From contig CM034411.1 of the NCBI GenBank assembly GCA_019925095.2, positions 9,508,001 through 9,572,000 of the forward strand: DNA of 64,000 nt. The letters are read 5' to 3'. This stretch comes from Dendrolimus kikuchii (Eukaryota > Arthropoda > Insecta > Lepidoptera > Lasiocampidae). The position numbers were made by a program, and so were the translations under genes. The notes under the pieces were generated by a model. It worked only from the letters and a program-made list of their open reading frames with translations, made no database searches and was not told where the DNA came from. Positions 1 to 10,680 of this stretch are shown piece after piece (position 1 is the stretch's first letter; every line of letters starts with the position of its first letter).

Positions 1-260
1 TTCGCTAAAACTTACTTTCTGACCTGGGAATCCTACGGGAATTTTAAGTCAAGCGTGGAAGAATTCGCAGGCATATCCTAGCCTATTTATATAATTGAAA
101 TTAAGTTTGCTTCCTTGAAATACTGTAAATTATCGTTTTAGGAAAAACTGTGTCGTTTTCACTAAAAAGATAACTCGTATTCTTTTTACATTATCTTCTT
201 TGTGTCCCAGAAATTCCGCGGGAATTTTAAGTCAAGCGAGGAAGATGTCGCAGACATATC
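1..260 (+). mobile_element. Two truncated Hel-D Helitron 3' ends in direct orientation
   Basis: Two similar blocks each run GGAATTTTAAGTCAAGCG, then a GCAGACATAT-like stretch, and end in CTAG (78-81) or a decayed CGTAG (255-259). The same end occurs on the minus strand at about 8.87, 18.10 and 36.39 kb. Only the 3' parts are present and the window edge cuts the first. Non-autonomous remnants. Confidence 0.6.
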
Positions 261-336
261 GTAGTATCGAAATAAAGTTACTTCCACATTTATTTATTTC
301 AAATACAAAAATTTACCGTTTGTGTACTTATAGCAC

Positions 337-579
337 ATATCGAGTCTTTACCGCCATTTTATCGTAAGTGACATTTGGACCTAAGTATATTTTTTGTTGC
401 AAAAGGTATTTAAACTATTATTTTGTTTTAAGATTTTTAGTTTTTGATTCAGTAGGGTCTAATCTAACTAAAAATAATGGTCTTAAAACAAAATAATAGT
501 TTAAAATACCTTTTGCAACAAAAAGTATACTTACTGTACAAATGTCGCTTACGATAAAATGGCGGTAAAGGCTCGATAT
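337..579. mobile_element. Foldback MITE with arms of about 95 bp
   Basis: The segment at 337-435 (ATATCGAGTCTTTACCGCC onward) is repeated in reverse complement at 479-579 with few mismatches. About 43 bp separate the arms. It has no coding capacity. The open frame at 418-630 on the minus strand only crosses the arm. Superfamily not assigned because no clear target duplication is visible. Confidence 0.75.
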
Positions 580-908
580 TATAATGGGTGTACGTTGTAC
601 TGTGTGTAATGTATATGTTTTTTTAAACATATTTTTTCAGCCCTTATTAGCGTTTATGTCTCCTTATATACATCCATTCTTTTGAGTAACGAGGTTTTTG
701 TTATACATTGTATCCGTAGTTATATAAGCGCGGATAACCTCCGGCGCTTTTGTATTAACGGTTGGCTAATTCCAGTTTGGTACCCTAATTAGAGTGGGCG
801 GCTGCGCCATACATCATCCAACGCGTTAATGTCATGTACTTATATCGTTTCTAGCCAGAGCTTAAAATACTTACCTTGATAATATACGACGTTACAAAAC
901 TAGCGTAT
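580..908. other. Unassigned intergenic DNA
   Basis: Mixed composition with a slightly GC-richer patch at about 725-830. No long open frame and no repeat I could match elsewhere in the window. Confidence 0.5.
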
Positions 909-1413
909 TGTTACGAGTTTAGCGGGCCTCGAATTTAAATGCCGTTGGAATTATTATAGAGTTTATTAGAACTATACAAACACGTATAACACAGGTACAG
1001 ATATAACCGAATAAAACAAATCCAAACGTAATGCAGAAGGTCGTGATTTAATAAAACGCGGAAAGTGCGTCACTATTAAATTTCCGATTGTACACACGTC
1101 ACACCTTGGCCGTAGTTGTCGCTGAACTGCCCGATCTCCATCAGGCCGTCGTTTTATACCTCACAAATACAAATGTGCACGTATCGTAGTCGACGTAATC
1201 CACAACACCTGGCTAATGACTCGGCCGCAAGCGGCCATCAACGAGTACAATAAAACAATGGGCTGTTCTCTAAAAACGTATGCCAATAAAGAAGTAAACA
1301 AAAGAAGACGATCATAAAAGAATTACAATAAGTTCAAATGCCGACAGGTAATAAAATGTGTTTTTACAGATATGCAGTTGGATTTTGTTTTTGTCGGAAC
1401 TTAACTTGTAACA
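909..1413 (-). mobile_element. Solo LTR, family LTR-1
   Basis: Reads TGTTACGAG...CTTGTAACA on the + strand and is the reverse complement of the LTR at 19688-20230. The 4 bases before it (905-908) and after it (1414-1417) are both GTAT, a perfect target duplication. The reverse strand carries the shared AATAAA-like region, a TATAAAACGA promoter-like stretch and the same ends. No internal retroelement sequence flanks it, so it is a solo LTR. A 4-bp duplication and TG...CA ends suggest a Gypsy-type element (inference). Confidence 0.88.
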
Positions 1414-1876
1414 GTATTAAGTAAATGATGATATTCTAAATAGTTTCATTTTTGCAGACCTGTTTTCATTTTGTCACACGTTCTTTTATGCATCGATAAA
1501 GGTTCTGAGTTTCAGGTCTCTACATGGACTTAGAGTCTTGACTCTAAAAGCCATAAATATGTAGCTCACAGAAGATCAATTAAGGTCATAGCTCATTAGC
1601 TACCCGGCACCCGATAATCACCGCAACACATGCGTAGCTGCTGCGATGTCAACTAGTGAACCATACGTGGTCACCGAGTAAACGTCGCGTCATCCACGAA
1701 TTGTTGAGTAGTCTGTCAGAGTGATTCACGAATTACGCCGAACAGCTGGTTGTCATCGAGTAGTTTGTTCGCAGTCCGCGCGTACGTCTTGCATGACGTG
1801 TACCTAAACATTTGTAGGACCATATCGTAGAGCAAATAAAGTGAGACTATTATTTCACTTTGTTACCATCTCATGT
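1414..1876. other. Mostly unassigned; weak LINE-N similarity
   Basis: Positions 1505-1565 (GAGTCTTGACTCTAAAAGCC, ATAAATATGTA) weakly resemble the LINE-N copy at about 16.92-16.97 kb. The rest, including a GC-richer part at 1600-1800, is not recognised. Confidence 0.3.
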
Positions 1877-1941
1877 ACAATTATTACCTTTATTTTTACA
1901 AATAAAGATTTATTCATTCACTCATTCGTTCATTCATTCGG
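1877..1941 (+). repeat. LINE-like 3' tail with (ATTC)n
   Basis: AATAAAGATTTATTCATTC followed by imperfect ATTC repeats looks like the 3' end of a LINE that stops in a short microsatellite. No coding part remains upstream. Confidence 0.45.
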
Positions 1942-2065
1942 GTGTCTCCTTCTGTTCAGTGGTTGTACCGGCTGTTACGCCAGTTGCGGAACATGGAACG
2001 CTGCTAGATTAACGATGCAAATTGTGTCCCATAATAAAAGCGCACCAATGACATTTTTATATTTA

Positions 2066-2450
2066 CTAGTGGTCGCCTAGTGGTCGAAATTCGACCATAA
2101 TTAATCTAAATTATAAGTTTGAACATTATTAAGGTTCTGTTGTCGAAGACTACTTCAATAATCACAGATTTTGCCAAGGCTATACTGTTAATTTGACTTT
2201 AACAATAGACAAAAGAGTATATATGCGTGTGTGTATCAAATACATGGTAGTGTGTTGTGTAATGTTTTTTTTATTAATTTAATGTACTTTTTATGCATAA
2301 TAAAAAAAAATGTATTCGTCGCTTTTTCTCTATATAAACTATAAGTGTGCGAAATTTCATACTCTCCGTCCGCGCAATTTTCGTAACAAGGGGTACAAAG
2401 TTTTTGCTTCTCGTATTAATATAATGATTTCGTTTCATATTTACATATTA
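2066..2450 (-). mobile_element. Helitron-like repeat, inverted partner at 34.75-35.27 kb
   Basis: On the minus strand it ends in CTAG (2066-2069) followed by T, after a short hairpin made by TGGTCGAAATTCGACCA. The same sequence lies in opposite orientation at about 34750-35265, including the GTGCGAAATTTCATACTC block at 2344-2361. Fits a Helitron terminus; the 5' end is not resolved. Confidence 0.55.
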
Positions 2451-2831
2451 ATACAGATTTAAACTTTCATAACAAAATATTATTCCAAAAGGCATCCAAA
2501 TCCGTTTTACACCCAAAGTTATATAATGTAACAATTTCCACTCGAAAATCTATATAAATATCGTAATTCTAAAAGGAAAGAGTGGCAAGAGAAAATCCAC
2601 GATAGGTGTAAAACACGACCGCTCCGGCCGAAGGACTATTGGCAACTGATTTATTTCCTTTACCTCTCTTATTGGCTTCAATAAACAGCCACCCGCTTTC
2701 GCTTTATCGAGACCTGTCCTGGGTAAATGAACTTTCGATTTTTTCGGGTAGTAATTTTAAGAGAATTTTCTTTAAGGAGGTAGATGTGACTATTTACATA
2801 CGGCTATTTAATGTTCTACTTTTATGTCAAA

Positions 2832-3180
2832 CTAGCTTTTGCCCGCGGCCACACTCGCGTAGATTAAAAATAGTAATAGTTTAAGTAATGAAAAAGTTAA
2901 AACGTAAAACATCTTAGGAACAATGCCGATTTACGTGTGCATTTGTTTCTAACTAGAAAATTCATGCTTTTTACTGTGAAAATGATAGATTTTCAAACAA
3001 ATTGTCATCCCTTTTTCACGGGTAAAATTTTCAAAAATCCTTTTAAAATGCACCCCTACAGTATGGAAAGAAACCGCATGCAAATTTTTAAGGTTCTAGT
3101 CCCAGTGGTTTGAGCTGTGTGTTGATAATTATGTCAGTCAGTCAGTGAGATCAAGATATATATACACGTATTAATAAGTT
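2832..3180 (-). mobile_element. Hel-E Helitron remnant
   Basis: On the minus strand the copy ends in CTAG (2832-2835) followed by T, preceded by a CCGCGGGC-type hairpin stem. The far side contains the TCAGTCAGTCAG and ATATATATACAC blocks often seen at the 5' end of small lepidopteran Helitrons (from memory). The 2639-2884 open frame is incidental. Confidence 0.55.
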
Positions 3181-3229
3181 CTTATTGAGACTCATATTAC
3201 AATAAATTCCAAAGCAATATACTTAAATA

Positions 3230-3336
3230 AAAAAGAGCCTGCGTTTATTGTAGATTCTTACAAGAAGGTGAAAGTGACCCTATATTATTATATTTATATT
3301 TTCAGTCTACCCGAGCGAAGCCGCGGGCGACAGCTA
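3230..3336 (+). mobile_element. Short Helitron 3' end
   Basis: CCGAGCGAAGCCGCGGGCGA followed by CAGCTAGTT: a GC-rich hairpin just before CTAG (3333-3336) and T. The 5' part is lost. Confidence 0.55.
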
Positions 3337-3338
3337 GT

Positions 3339-3339
3339 T

Positions 3340-3398
<59 letters not shown>
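3339..3398. repeat. (GA)n microsatellite with poly-G end
   Basis: About 50 bases of GA dinucleotides with one GATA interruption, then a run of G. It abuts the Helitron end at 3336. The overlapping Arg/Glu-rich open frame is an artefact of the repeat. Confidence 0.95.
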
Positions 3399-4078
3399 TG
3401 ATAGTTACCTATTGAGGCACGAGATGGTGTGGCGCGTAGAGCGAATGAGCGTAGCGAGGGCGCTAATAGTTCGAGGGCCTAAATAGGCCTTTCACCCGAG
3501 ATTAACACACCGATTCTCATTTCAAATATGAGGAAAGTAAATAAAAACCGATTACTTAAACAAACAACTATTTCTCTAATAAAATCTGGCGTTTAATTCA
3601 TAGTTAAATCTCATGAACGAAGTAATATTTTTTGTCTGTGCCTTTCTACCAGCCAATATTTTTTTGTCACTGATGATAGTCAATATTTAGCTCAAATTTA
3701 TGTAAATTAAACAATAATTTACTGAAAACTAAATTATAAGTATAAAATGATATTACAAAATTGTTGATATTTTGTTATTAAAATTTATGCCGCGATTTTA
3801 CAGTGGCTGTAAAAAAAGATGGGACATGAGTCGCATGTATTATATATTTTTCGCATAGTTTTCTTTATTTTCTGACAGCTCGGAGAAACGTTTCCCAGGG
3901 ACGAAAAGTGCTGTTTTCATCCCTGTAATTAGGCAACTCCAAGCGTACTTTCAGCATATAAGGAATGAAAAATGCCTTACTATCATCTTACTTTCAAAAT
4001 TTCGTCAAAGAAATATCTTTAATTACTGTGTATATAGTAATCAATAAGCTATTTTACTTGTTAGATTATGATGTCAAA
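3399..4078. other. Unassigned AT-rich DNA
   Basis: No open frame, recognised repeat or RNA gene seen. Confidence 0.5.
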
Positions 4079-4344
4079 TAGGCTACGTTCCATTAGACAC
4101 TCACAACGACCACGTTCACGACCGCGATTTTTCTCGTTCCACTTGCTTGCCGGCGTTACAATCGTAAACCCAAGTGCAACGGTTATTTGACCCACCTCTT
4201 GACATGTCGTTGAGAGCGTTGTGTGATCGAAAATGATAACGTCATTGGTGACGTTTTTGCCACGACCACACCGACCGTGGTCGCCTTATGGAACGGCTAA
4301 CGGAGCATTTTGGGCGTTGTGAGCTACTAATGGAACGCCCTGAA
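4079..4344. mobile_element. MITE-K, copy 1
   Basis: Inverted terminal repeats: CTACGTTCCATTAG...CTCACAACG at the left and its reverse complement, CGTTGTGAGC...CTAATGGAACG, at the right. The full sequence recurs in reverse complement at 46508-46777. No coding capacity. Target duplication not clear, so the superfamily is open. Confidence 0.75.
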
Positions 4345-4493
4345 TGCAGTACATCCATACAAAATTAAGAAGGCTAAGGCTAACATTTTCTATAATCATT
4401 AAAAGTATCTGTGTTATTGGGCTGTCAAGTGCCCAATTATAATTAATAGTATTTGTCAATATTTTTTAGTTATTTTTGTTACTGTTATGTTGT

Positions 4494-4705
4494 AATATTA
4501 GACGACTCTGCCAGATCGATTTAATTTGGTTGAAAGGTACAGAACTGAAAGGACACAACGGTATCACAATCGTTCACTCATCCAAATTCAACGACAGAAA
4601 TGAACAGCCTAATATCAATTCAATGTCATTGAATACCATCGTGTCAATTCGTGTCTTTTAATTTCTGTGCTTTCATTTAATCAATCCGTCTAATATCAGG
4701 ATTAG
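4494..4705. mobile_element. Diverged foldback MITE, family P
   Basis: The left arm starts ATATTAGACG. The right arm ends CGTCTAATAT in reverse complement, and the matching continues for about 60 bp with many mismatches. A related sequence is at 42650-42785. The 4476-4661 open frame lies inside it and is not a gene. Confidence 0.55.
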
Positions 4706-5032
4706 ACTACTAGAGTATTAGACTACTTCGGAGCGGTCAAAAATAGAGCTACTAATAAATCAACCGGACCTCTTAACTGAAACATCGCTTAGATATTTGA
4801 AACACACAGAAATGCCTTTGCAAGCGTTAACACAACTGACGTTGCTAATTCCATTAGCCAGCTATCTAAATCAGTCGGTCTCAATAAACCGAGGCCCGAC
4901 AGGAAACATAAACAAACAAACAATAAAACAGGGAGGGGGGAGAAGTAAAAAGTACAACTCGGCTCCCCTTTGTATTCATGACTTTCAATAAATAACGGCT
5001 CCTACGGCGTGAGAGAAAGATTAGCCACTACT

Positions 5033-5290
5033 ATGTGCTCAAAATCTTCGGCCACGTTTTTACGAAAACCGGCTAGTTACGTGGGGAACAAATGTCTAGC
5101 CATGCCGCCTCCGCCAAGGCCCGGTTGATGAGGTAGGCCCAAGAAATGCTGGCTTAACGTTGTGAAGGATGACATGCATACCAATGGTCTTAATACAAGG
5201 GATGCTGAGGACCGCGCGAACTGGAAAAGAAAAAGTAGAGAAGCAGACCCTGGGCGTCAAATTAAAGGCAATCAGGATTTAACACCAGGA
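5033..5290 (+). pseudogene. Non-LTR retrotransposon ORF2 C-terminal remnant
   Basis: A broken + strand frame reads FLRKPASYVGNKCLAMPPP, then a stop after RPG, then RPKKCWLNVVKDDMHTNGL and NTRDAEDRANWKRKSREADP. This composition (GRPKKxW, then NxRDAEDRxxWKRxxRxADP) is the usual end of an insect LINE ORF2 (from memory). Truncated at the 5' side; no reverse transcriptase core present. Confidence 0.6.
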
Positions 5291-5775
5291 TGATGATATG
5301 CTCGAAATCTTGAATTAAAAGGAATTTAATTGAGAAGGTTTGACGTGGTAGTGCCACGTCGGCATCAATCTTGATTATATCCCGCTGGGTAAGCTGACTG
5401 GTGTGATACCACGCTCTCACAGAATGTCCGTGTTAAACGGTTAGGGGCCATTCATTAATTACGCAAGGATGATTTTGTAAGGTTACATAACATTTCTTGA
5501 TTTTCTAACGGAACCCCCCGCCCCCTTGGACCTTTACTTAATTAATGATTATGTTTTATATGGTGTGTAAGAGTCCCGGTGATCCACTTTCCCCTCCCTT
5601 ATTATCCAGTTCCTTTATATCTAATCGCCTCTGTCCCATCCCAATGCCTGGCAACGCATTGACATCATCCTGGTCCTGCAAAAGTCTATATATGACGATA
5701 ACCACTTACCTTGGTAGGTGTGCCGTCTGTCTATTTCCTATTGTTTGTTATTCTACAGAACCCTCTTCATGATTT

Positions 5776-6024
5776 GACGGCCTCTGTAGTTGAGCGGGCT
5801 AAGCCTTTGCCGGCCTACCTCACTGCAACGCAGAGGCTCCGGGTTCGATTCCTGGTATAGTAAATTTCGGAAACGTATTTTCTTCGTTATTTACTATGGT
5901 CTGGGTGTCTGGGATCGGCCCCAGAGTAGTCCGTTGTATTATTACCCATAACACAAGCGTAACTTGCTTAATTTGGGGATATACAATGTGTGTTTGTCTG
6001 CCGATTATTTATTATTTATTATTA
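5776..6024 (+). mobile_element. SINE-1, full-length copy
   Basis: tRNA-like head with a box A (TAGTTGAGCGG) and a perfect box B (GGTTCGATTCC). It is followed by the body TAGTAAATTTCGGAAACG...GGTCTGGGTGTCTGGGATCG and an (ATTATTT)n tail. Copies at 32832 and 50618. The head does not fold as an intact tRNA, so this is a pol III SINE and not a tRNA gene. Confidence 0.85.
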
Positions 6025-6373
6025 AAGATTTACATATAATAGGCCGAATTTAATATATTTGTAAGGTAGAAGAAAATGTATAAAAAATATTATATAGTTT
6101 ACATATTATAATTTCGTATTTTTTTATATTTCAATTTAACCTCTTTCATGGTTTAAGAAAGAGAGAACTATGGATCTAGAATATTTATACTGATGCTATA
6201 TAATAAAAATGTCTTATTCTCTGATACAGTGTTTAGTAATACTTACTACCTTATATACTAATCTATGTAAATATAATTTCGTATTTCAATAGTAGGGCTT
6301 TAAGAAAAGAAAGAAGCGAACACTTTTCTAAAGAATTCGATGGGTTAGGAATATTTTTATTTTTAAGGTAATC
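6025..6373. other. Unassigned AT-rich DNA
   Basis: Very AT-rich. Nothing recognised before the LINE-Q target duplication. Confidence 0.5.
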
Positions 6374-6384
6374 TGTTTTTTATC

Positions 6385-6592
6385 AGATGACACACCTTCC
6401 ATGATCAAATTGATCGTGTACTAGCAGAAGGTGATGTCAGGAGCCTTAAGAACAGACGAGCTTGCATGACAAGAGTTATGAATGTCAAAGAGGCAAGTGA
6501 GGTGTGTAAGAATAAGCCTAAATGGCACTCTGTTGTTCGTGCCTACCCCGCAAGGGAACTAGCGTGAAGTTATGTATGTATGTATGTATGTA
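6385..6592 (+). mobile_element. LINE-Q, 5'-truncated copy
   Basis: The + strand frame carries the ORF2 end seen in other copies (HDQIDRVLAEGDVRSLKNRR, SEVCKN, AYPARELA). It is followed by the (TATG)n tail and flanked by the 11-bp direct repeat TGTTTTTTATC at 6374-6384 and 6593-6603. That is a target-primed insertion signature. The copy is a dead-on-arrival 3' fragment. Confidence 0.85.
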
Positions 6593-6603
6593 TGTTTTTT
6601 ATC

Positions 6604-6879
6604 CCACATTAGAATCTTTTTCTTTTTTTAGGAAAAGTCCTAAAAACCCTATTTACAGGCATCCAGTTCCAGCCTAGTGTGGAACTCGCCGGTATAATTG
6701 ACGGTGGACTACCCACCTAATACTCTCTGGAGTTCATACTGTCACCATGGGCCGGCGCCTTGGGAATAAGGTGGTGTCAACGTTTCGACGCTGGCTGGTG
6801 TCATATTAACTTAGGGTTTTTAAGTTACCATAACTAATTAAAATCGTGATATAGAAAAGTAATGAGATAAGATAAAAAT
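6604..6879. other. Unassigned moderately GC DNA
   Basis: Contains CCGGTATAATTGACGGTGG and GGGCCGGCGCCTTGGG patches. No matching copy seen in the window. Confidence 0.35.
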
Positions 6880-6958
6880 AATAGATAGATAATTCTTTAT
6901 TGTACATACACCAAAGCATATACAAACAGAAGTAGAAAAAGATAAAAGATAGTAACAA
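6880..6958 (-). mobile_element. CR1-tail fragment
   Basis: TTCTTTATTGTACATACACC is the reverse of the GGTGTGCAATAAAG-type 3' terminus seen in several CR1-tail copies in this window. Confidence 0.45.
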
Positions 6959-7262
6959 CGTTATCCGTCCAGGAAAAGAGAAAGAATACAATTTCCTGCG
7001 GCTGGGCGGCCTGTCGTAAGAGGTGACAAATCAACCCACAGCCAGGTGGTGGGGCATTTGCCCGACTGGATGGCTACCACCCCTGATCTAAAGTATGTCG
7101 CCATAACAGCCATGAATTGTGTTTCGGCATTAGTGACCAGGTTCCAGTCTCCCTTAAGAGAGCAGCAGCGCATTTGTAGCACTTTTGATGTTGCAAATGT
7201 CCATAGGCGATGGTAAGCGCTTTCCATCAAGTGGACCGTCTGCCTGTCTGCTGAGCTCCTGC
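6959..7262 (-). mobile_element. GGCAGACGG repeat, near full length
   Basis: Reverse of the family that reads CAGACAGGCAGACGG...GAAAGCGGTTACC...CCAGGGGTGGTAGCCATCC...GGCCGCCCAGCCGCAGG. At least eight other copies occur here. No tRNA head or reverse transcriptase is visible; it may be a non-autonomous LINE or SINE derivative. The 6961-7230 frame is a by-product. Confidence 0.75.
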
Positions 7263-7271
7263 AATAAAGAA

Positions 7272-7328
7272 AACAGCGGGCGGCCTTATCGCTAATAAGC
7301 GATCTCTGCCAGGCAACCCTTAATAATA
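7272..7328 (-). mobile_element. CR1-tail hairpin fragment
   Basis: GGCCTTATCGCTAATAAGCG then ATCTCTGCCAGGCAACC is the reverse of the conserved CR1-tail hairpin found at 15.53, 44.12, 52.63 and 56.52 kb. Confidence 0.6.
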
Positions 7329-7617
7329 TCAGCCCATTAATGTCCCACTGCTGAGCTCGGGCCTCCCATTATAGGGGGAACAGACAGTATACCCGCCACG
7401 CTTGTCCAAGGCGGCTTGGCAGGTTTGACACATCGGTTATCTCGATGTGCAGGTTGCATCACGATGTTTTCCTTCACCGTTGTTAGCACATGGTAATTGG
7501 AACAATATGCACATTAGGTCAGAAAACTGACTAAGAGGTGCATGCGTTCCGGCCAGGATCGAACCCGCGCCCTCTGAGTCTGGGACGCGTGCGCTAGCCA
7601 TTACGCTACCACGACTT
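7329..7617 (-). mobile_element. SINE-2, copy 1
   Basis: Reverse complement of 13127-13425 nearly end to end, including box B (as AGGATCGAACC) and box A (as CCATTACGCTA). The other end is the CCCAGCAGTGGGACATTAAT-type tail. Pol III-type SINE, not a tRNA gene. Confidence 0.85.
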
Positions 7618-8004
7618 GGCTACTACCAAGGCAACCCTTGGCAGGGATTAATAGAATTTTAATATAGACTTTCATTACAACAGACAAATAATGTTATAAT
7701 GAAAGATTGACACATATAAGAATAAAGGTAGAGTCAAAATAGATGGATAGATTATATTAAGAATGATATAAATTGCACGAAACTAGGCCAATTAAACGAC
7801 TGAAGTTCTATCAAATACTTGCTATGGAAACTAAACTAGAACGAACAGGAGGACCATTTGTACACTTGGTGTCGACATAACGAACGACGTACAGCAAGAA
7901 AGCAAGGCTAAACTTGCATTTAAAAAGCTTTTTTAAATACAAGCTTTTGAGATCCTGGATATCATGTAGCAGCAGAGTGCTAGTCAAGACAAGTAAAACC
8001 AGCC
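7618..8004. other. Unassigned DNA
   Basis: The stretch around 7730-7900 has a faintly coding-like look but stops in all frames. No match elsewhere in the window. Confidence 0.4.
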
Positions 8005-8224
8005 CAAAAACGACGGGTCTAGATCTTGTTTAGTACAGGAGTTCCTATGGCCACCTTCCGACTCCATCATGAGATCAGCGCCATGGTACCATATTATTGC
8101 ATTGTCACGCGATATACATATGCGTGCAAAATTTCAGCTCAATCGGAAACCGGGAAGTTGGTCAAATTTAACTTGCAAGATTTTACCCGAACTTACATAC
8201 ATACATCCATTGCAAGTTAAATAA
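8005..8224 (+). repeat. Repeat J, copy 1
   Basis: Contains CAGGAGTTCCTATGGCCACC, CATGGTACCATATTATTGCA and AAAATTTCAGCTCAATCGG, then a short (CATA) run. A reverse-complement copy is at 41765-42075 with a much longer (ATAC)n. Class unknown; probably a retroelement 3' end with a variable internal microsatellite. The 8026-8220 frame is part of it. Confidence 0.65.
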
Positions 8225-8867
8225 AATCGTGTAAAAAGCACACGCACATTAAACCCTAATCTAACCGAACCCTAAAAAATTAATACAGACATAATTACAA
8301 TATCACATTATAAGGGTGTTTGTAAACGAACCAGTGCAGGTAATCGCAAGTGATAAATCAGGCTATCGACAAAATATCGAGTCGGTGTCGGCCGAATACG
8401 TAGCTCGGAGCTACCTCGACGGGCATTTTAATGAGCTATGTTTTAGACCTGCTACATACTTGCGATTTTGGAATAATATATTTTTATTATCAAAATATTT
8501 AAGTCAAAGTAAAACTTAATTATAAAGTAAACATTATAATTATACTAATAAAGCATTTATACATACAAAAATATTAAGGCAATGGAAAGTTGCGGTTTTC
8601 TTATGGTTCGCACACTGTCTCAAAGACATGTAAAAAACAACTTATAGGAATGATGAGACCATAAGAGTACCTGATGGCGAACGCGTATTTTAGGCCACTG
8701 ATTTTATACGTCAAGATTGACATATGCTCAAAATTATATATAACTACCTCCTATAAAAAGCATTCATTCCGGTGACACAAGTTTCATTTTTAATTGCACC
8801 CACATGTAAAAAATATTTTTTATTATTATTAAAAATTATTTCTATCGAGTGTCTAAAATATAATTCT
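8225..8867. other. Unassigned DNA
   Basis: The 8316-8519 frame (67 codons) shows no motif I recognise and no ATG-specific context. Probably chance. Confidence 0.45.
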
Positions 8868-9392
8868 ATTATAATAGGATATTCCTGCGACTTCGTCCAT
8901 GCTTGACTTGAAATTCATGCGGTATTCCCGGGACACAGGAATTAAAAAGAATGTAAGCTATTGTTTTAGTGAAAACTGTGTCGAAATAAGCTAATTTTTA
9001 TGCACCCGAAGTGCTACAAACCGTTCCCGGTAAATTCCCGCGGATCCTTGGGATAAAAAATATCACACATTTTATTAAATAAAATTTGCTGTCGATCAGT
9101 GAAAAAATCATATTGGAATTCGATTTATTTTAAATCTTTTTCAGAAAAAATACCGCAAGAGTCCGGGATAAACAGTAGCACAGATTTTAAACCTAAGAAT
9201 TTGCTGTCGATCAGCGAAAACCGCATCGAAATTGGCCCCATAGTTTTTACGTGCATCGTGAACAAACAGACAAGAGATAAAAAAAATTGCATCAAGCAAT
9301 AAAATAGCTATATAGTCTATTCCAGTTGTTTTTTTAAATATCTTCAATGTACAGACATGGCATGTTTAGAATTTTATAATATTATTATAGAC
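8868..9392 (-). mobile_element. Hel-D Helitron, decayed full-length copy
   Basis: Aligns by eye with 18102-18645 and 36391-37579. It has the GCGACTTCGTCCATGCTTGA block near the minus-strand 3' end, TTTGCTGTCGATCAG repeats in the middle, and ATAATATTATTATAGAC at the minus-strand 5' end. The terminal CTAG is mutated. Non-autonomous; the small frames on both strands are not genes. Confidence 0.75.
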
Positions 9393-9628
9393 ATGCATGT
9401 TACAATGTCTGTTTCCTGTAGGGTCGTTCAGAGACAATAGATGAAGATTAAATAAATCTTATGATGTGTTAAGCGCATGAAGTGTATACTTGCTACAATC
9501 TTGGCACACCCATCTCGTTTCATCTACTTTCAGTATACTTCACGATGATGATATTCCTTTACAAAACTTGATCTATACAAGCTATGTGTTAGTGTAATAG
9601 CTACGTATGTCGTAATGTAGTAAATTTA
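9393..9628. other. Unassigned DNA
   Basis: No recognised feature between the Hel-D copy and the minisatellite. Confidence 0.5.
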
Positions 9629-9957
9629 CCTATCTTAAGACTACTGTTTGCTTTTTACCTATCTCAAGATTGCTGCTTGCTTTTTACCTATCTCAAGATT
9701 GCTGCTTGCTTTTTACCTGTCTCAAGATTGCTGCTTGCTTTTTACTTATCTCAAGACTGCTGCTTGCTTTTTGCCTATCTCAAGACTGTTGCTTGCTTTT
9801 TACCTATCTCAAGACTGCTGCTTGCTTTTTACCTATCTCAAGACTGCTGCTTGCTTTTTGCCTATCTCAAGACTGCTGCTTGCTTTTTACCTATCTCAAG
9901 AATGCTGCTTGCTTTTTACCTATATCAAGACTGCTGCTTGCTTTTTACCTGTCTTTA
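9629..9957 (+). repeat. 29-bp minisatellite, about 11 copies
   Basis: Unit TGCTGCTTGCTTTTTACCTA plus TCTCAAGAT, 29 bp, repeated about 11 times. Variants include CCTGTC, TTGCCT and GACTGC. Because 29 is not a multiple of 3 and the unit lacks stops in any + frame, three overlapping Leu/Cys-rich open frames (93-116 codons) span it. They are products of the repeat, not genes. Confidence 0.95.
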
Positions 9958-10232
9958 GTATACACTTGCCCTAATACAGTTATATCGATCACCCTCGAAA
10001 GGGGCAATAAATCTGCCTGAAGGAGGATTCGCTTTGAAAAAGTTAAAACAAACTCTATTCAAACGAGAAAAAATAGAGGGAAGCGGGAAAATTGAGTACC
10101 CATTGAATGGCTTAATCGATTGCTTGAGCTAATAAAAAATAGAGTAGTAAAGTTTTCTTTTTTCTCTGTTTTTTCTCTTTGACTATCCAGATATGTCAGT
10201 TTCTTTGCATATTTTTTGTTTTTTATTTTATT

Positions 10233-10436
10233 TATTTAGATGTTTCTCTTATGGATAGAATTAGAAATGAAGACATCCGTAAGAGAACGAAGGTATACAT
10301 AACTCGCAAGATTAGCAAGTTGAAGTGGCAATACGCCGGTCACATCTGTCGCAGAACCGATGGCTGATGGAGCAAACGAGTCCTTGAGTGGACACCGGGT
10401 TTTAACAAACGTAGAGTACGACGCCCTCCAGGGGCC
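10233..10436 (+). pseudogene. RTE ORF2 C-terminal fragment
   Basis: The frame reads VSLMDRIRNEDIRKRTKV, then RKISKLKWQYAGHICRRTDG, and a frame change after DG. This matches the common lepidopteran RTE ORF2 end (DRIRNEEIRRRTKV...KLKWQWAGHIARRTDGRW, from memory). It is truncated on both sides. Other copies at 16.3, 18.65 and 37.1 kb. Confidence 0.8.
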
Positions 10437-10498
10437 CAATTCTGCTATTTCAATATCTTGGCGTTCTTCTCGATTGTGTCGTGGCAGAATAATAGTAA

Positions 10499-10500
<2 letters not shown>

Positions 10501-10534
<34 letters not shown>
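10501..10534. repeat. (AT)n microsatellite
   Basis: About 17 uninterrupted AT units. Confidence 0.95.
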
Positions 10535-10536
<2 letters not shown>

Positions 10537-10680
10537 CCAATAGCAGAAATGAACGTTTGCCGAAATGAATATTGAAAATCTACCAAAATGTTGAACATTA
10601 ATTTCGCGAGTTTATGCTTATAAATATTTATAAAAAGAGAGTGGCGTGCCACGGGCATGCCATTATTATTAATAACAGAA

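Noticed and set aside
3268..3486. Arg/Glu-rich protein
   Set aside because: Translation of the (GA)n microsatellite joined to a Helitron end.
9648..10020. Three Leu/Cys-rich proteins or a CRISPR-like array
   Set aside because: Units are contiguous 29-bp repeats without spacers, in a eukaryotic setting; the frames are a consequence of the repeat.
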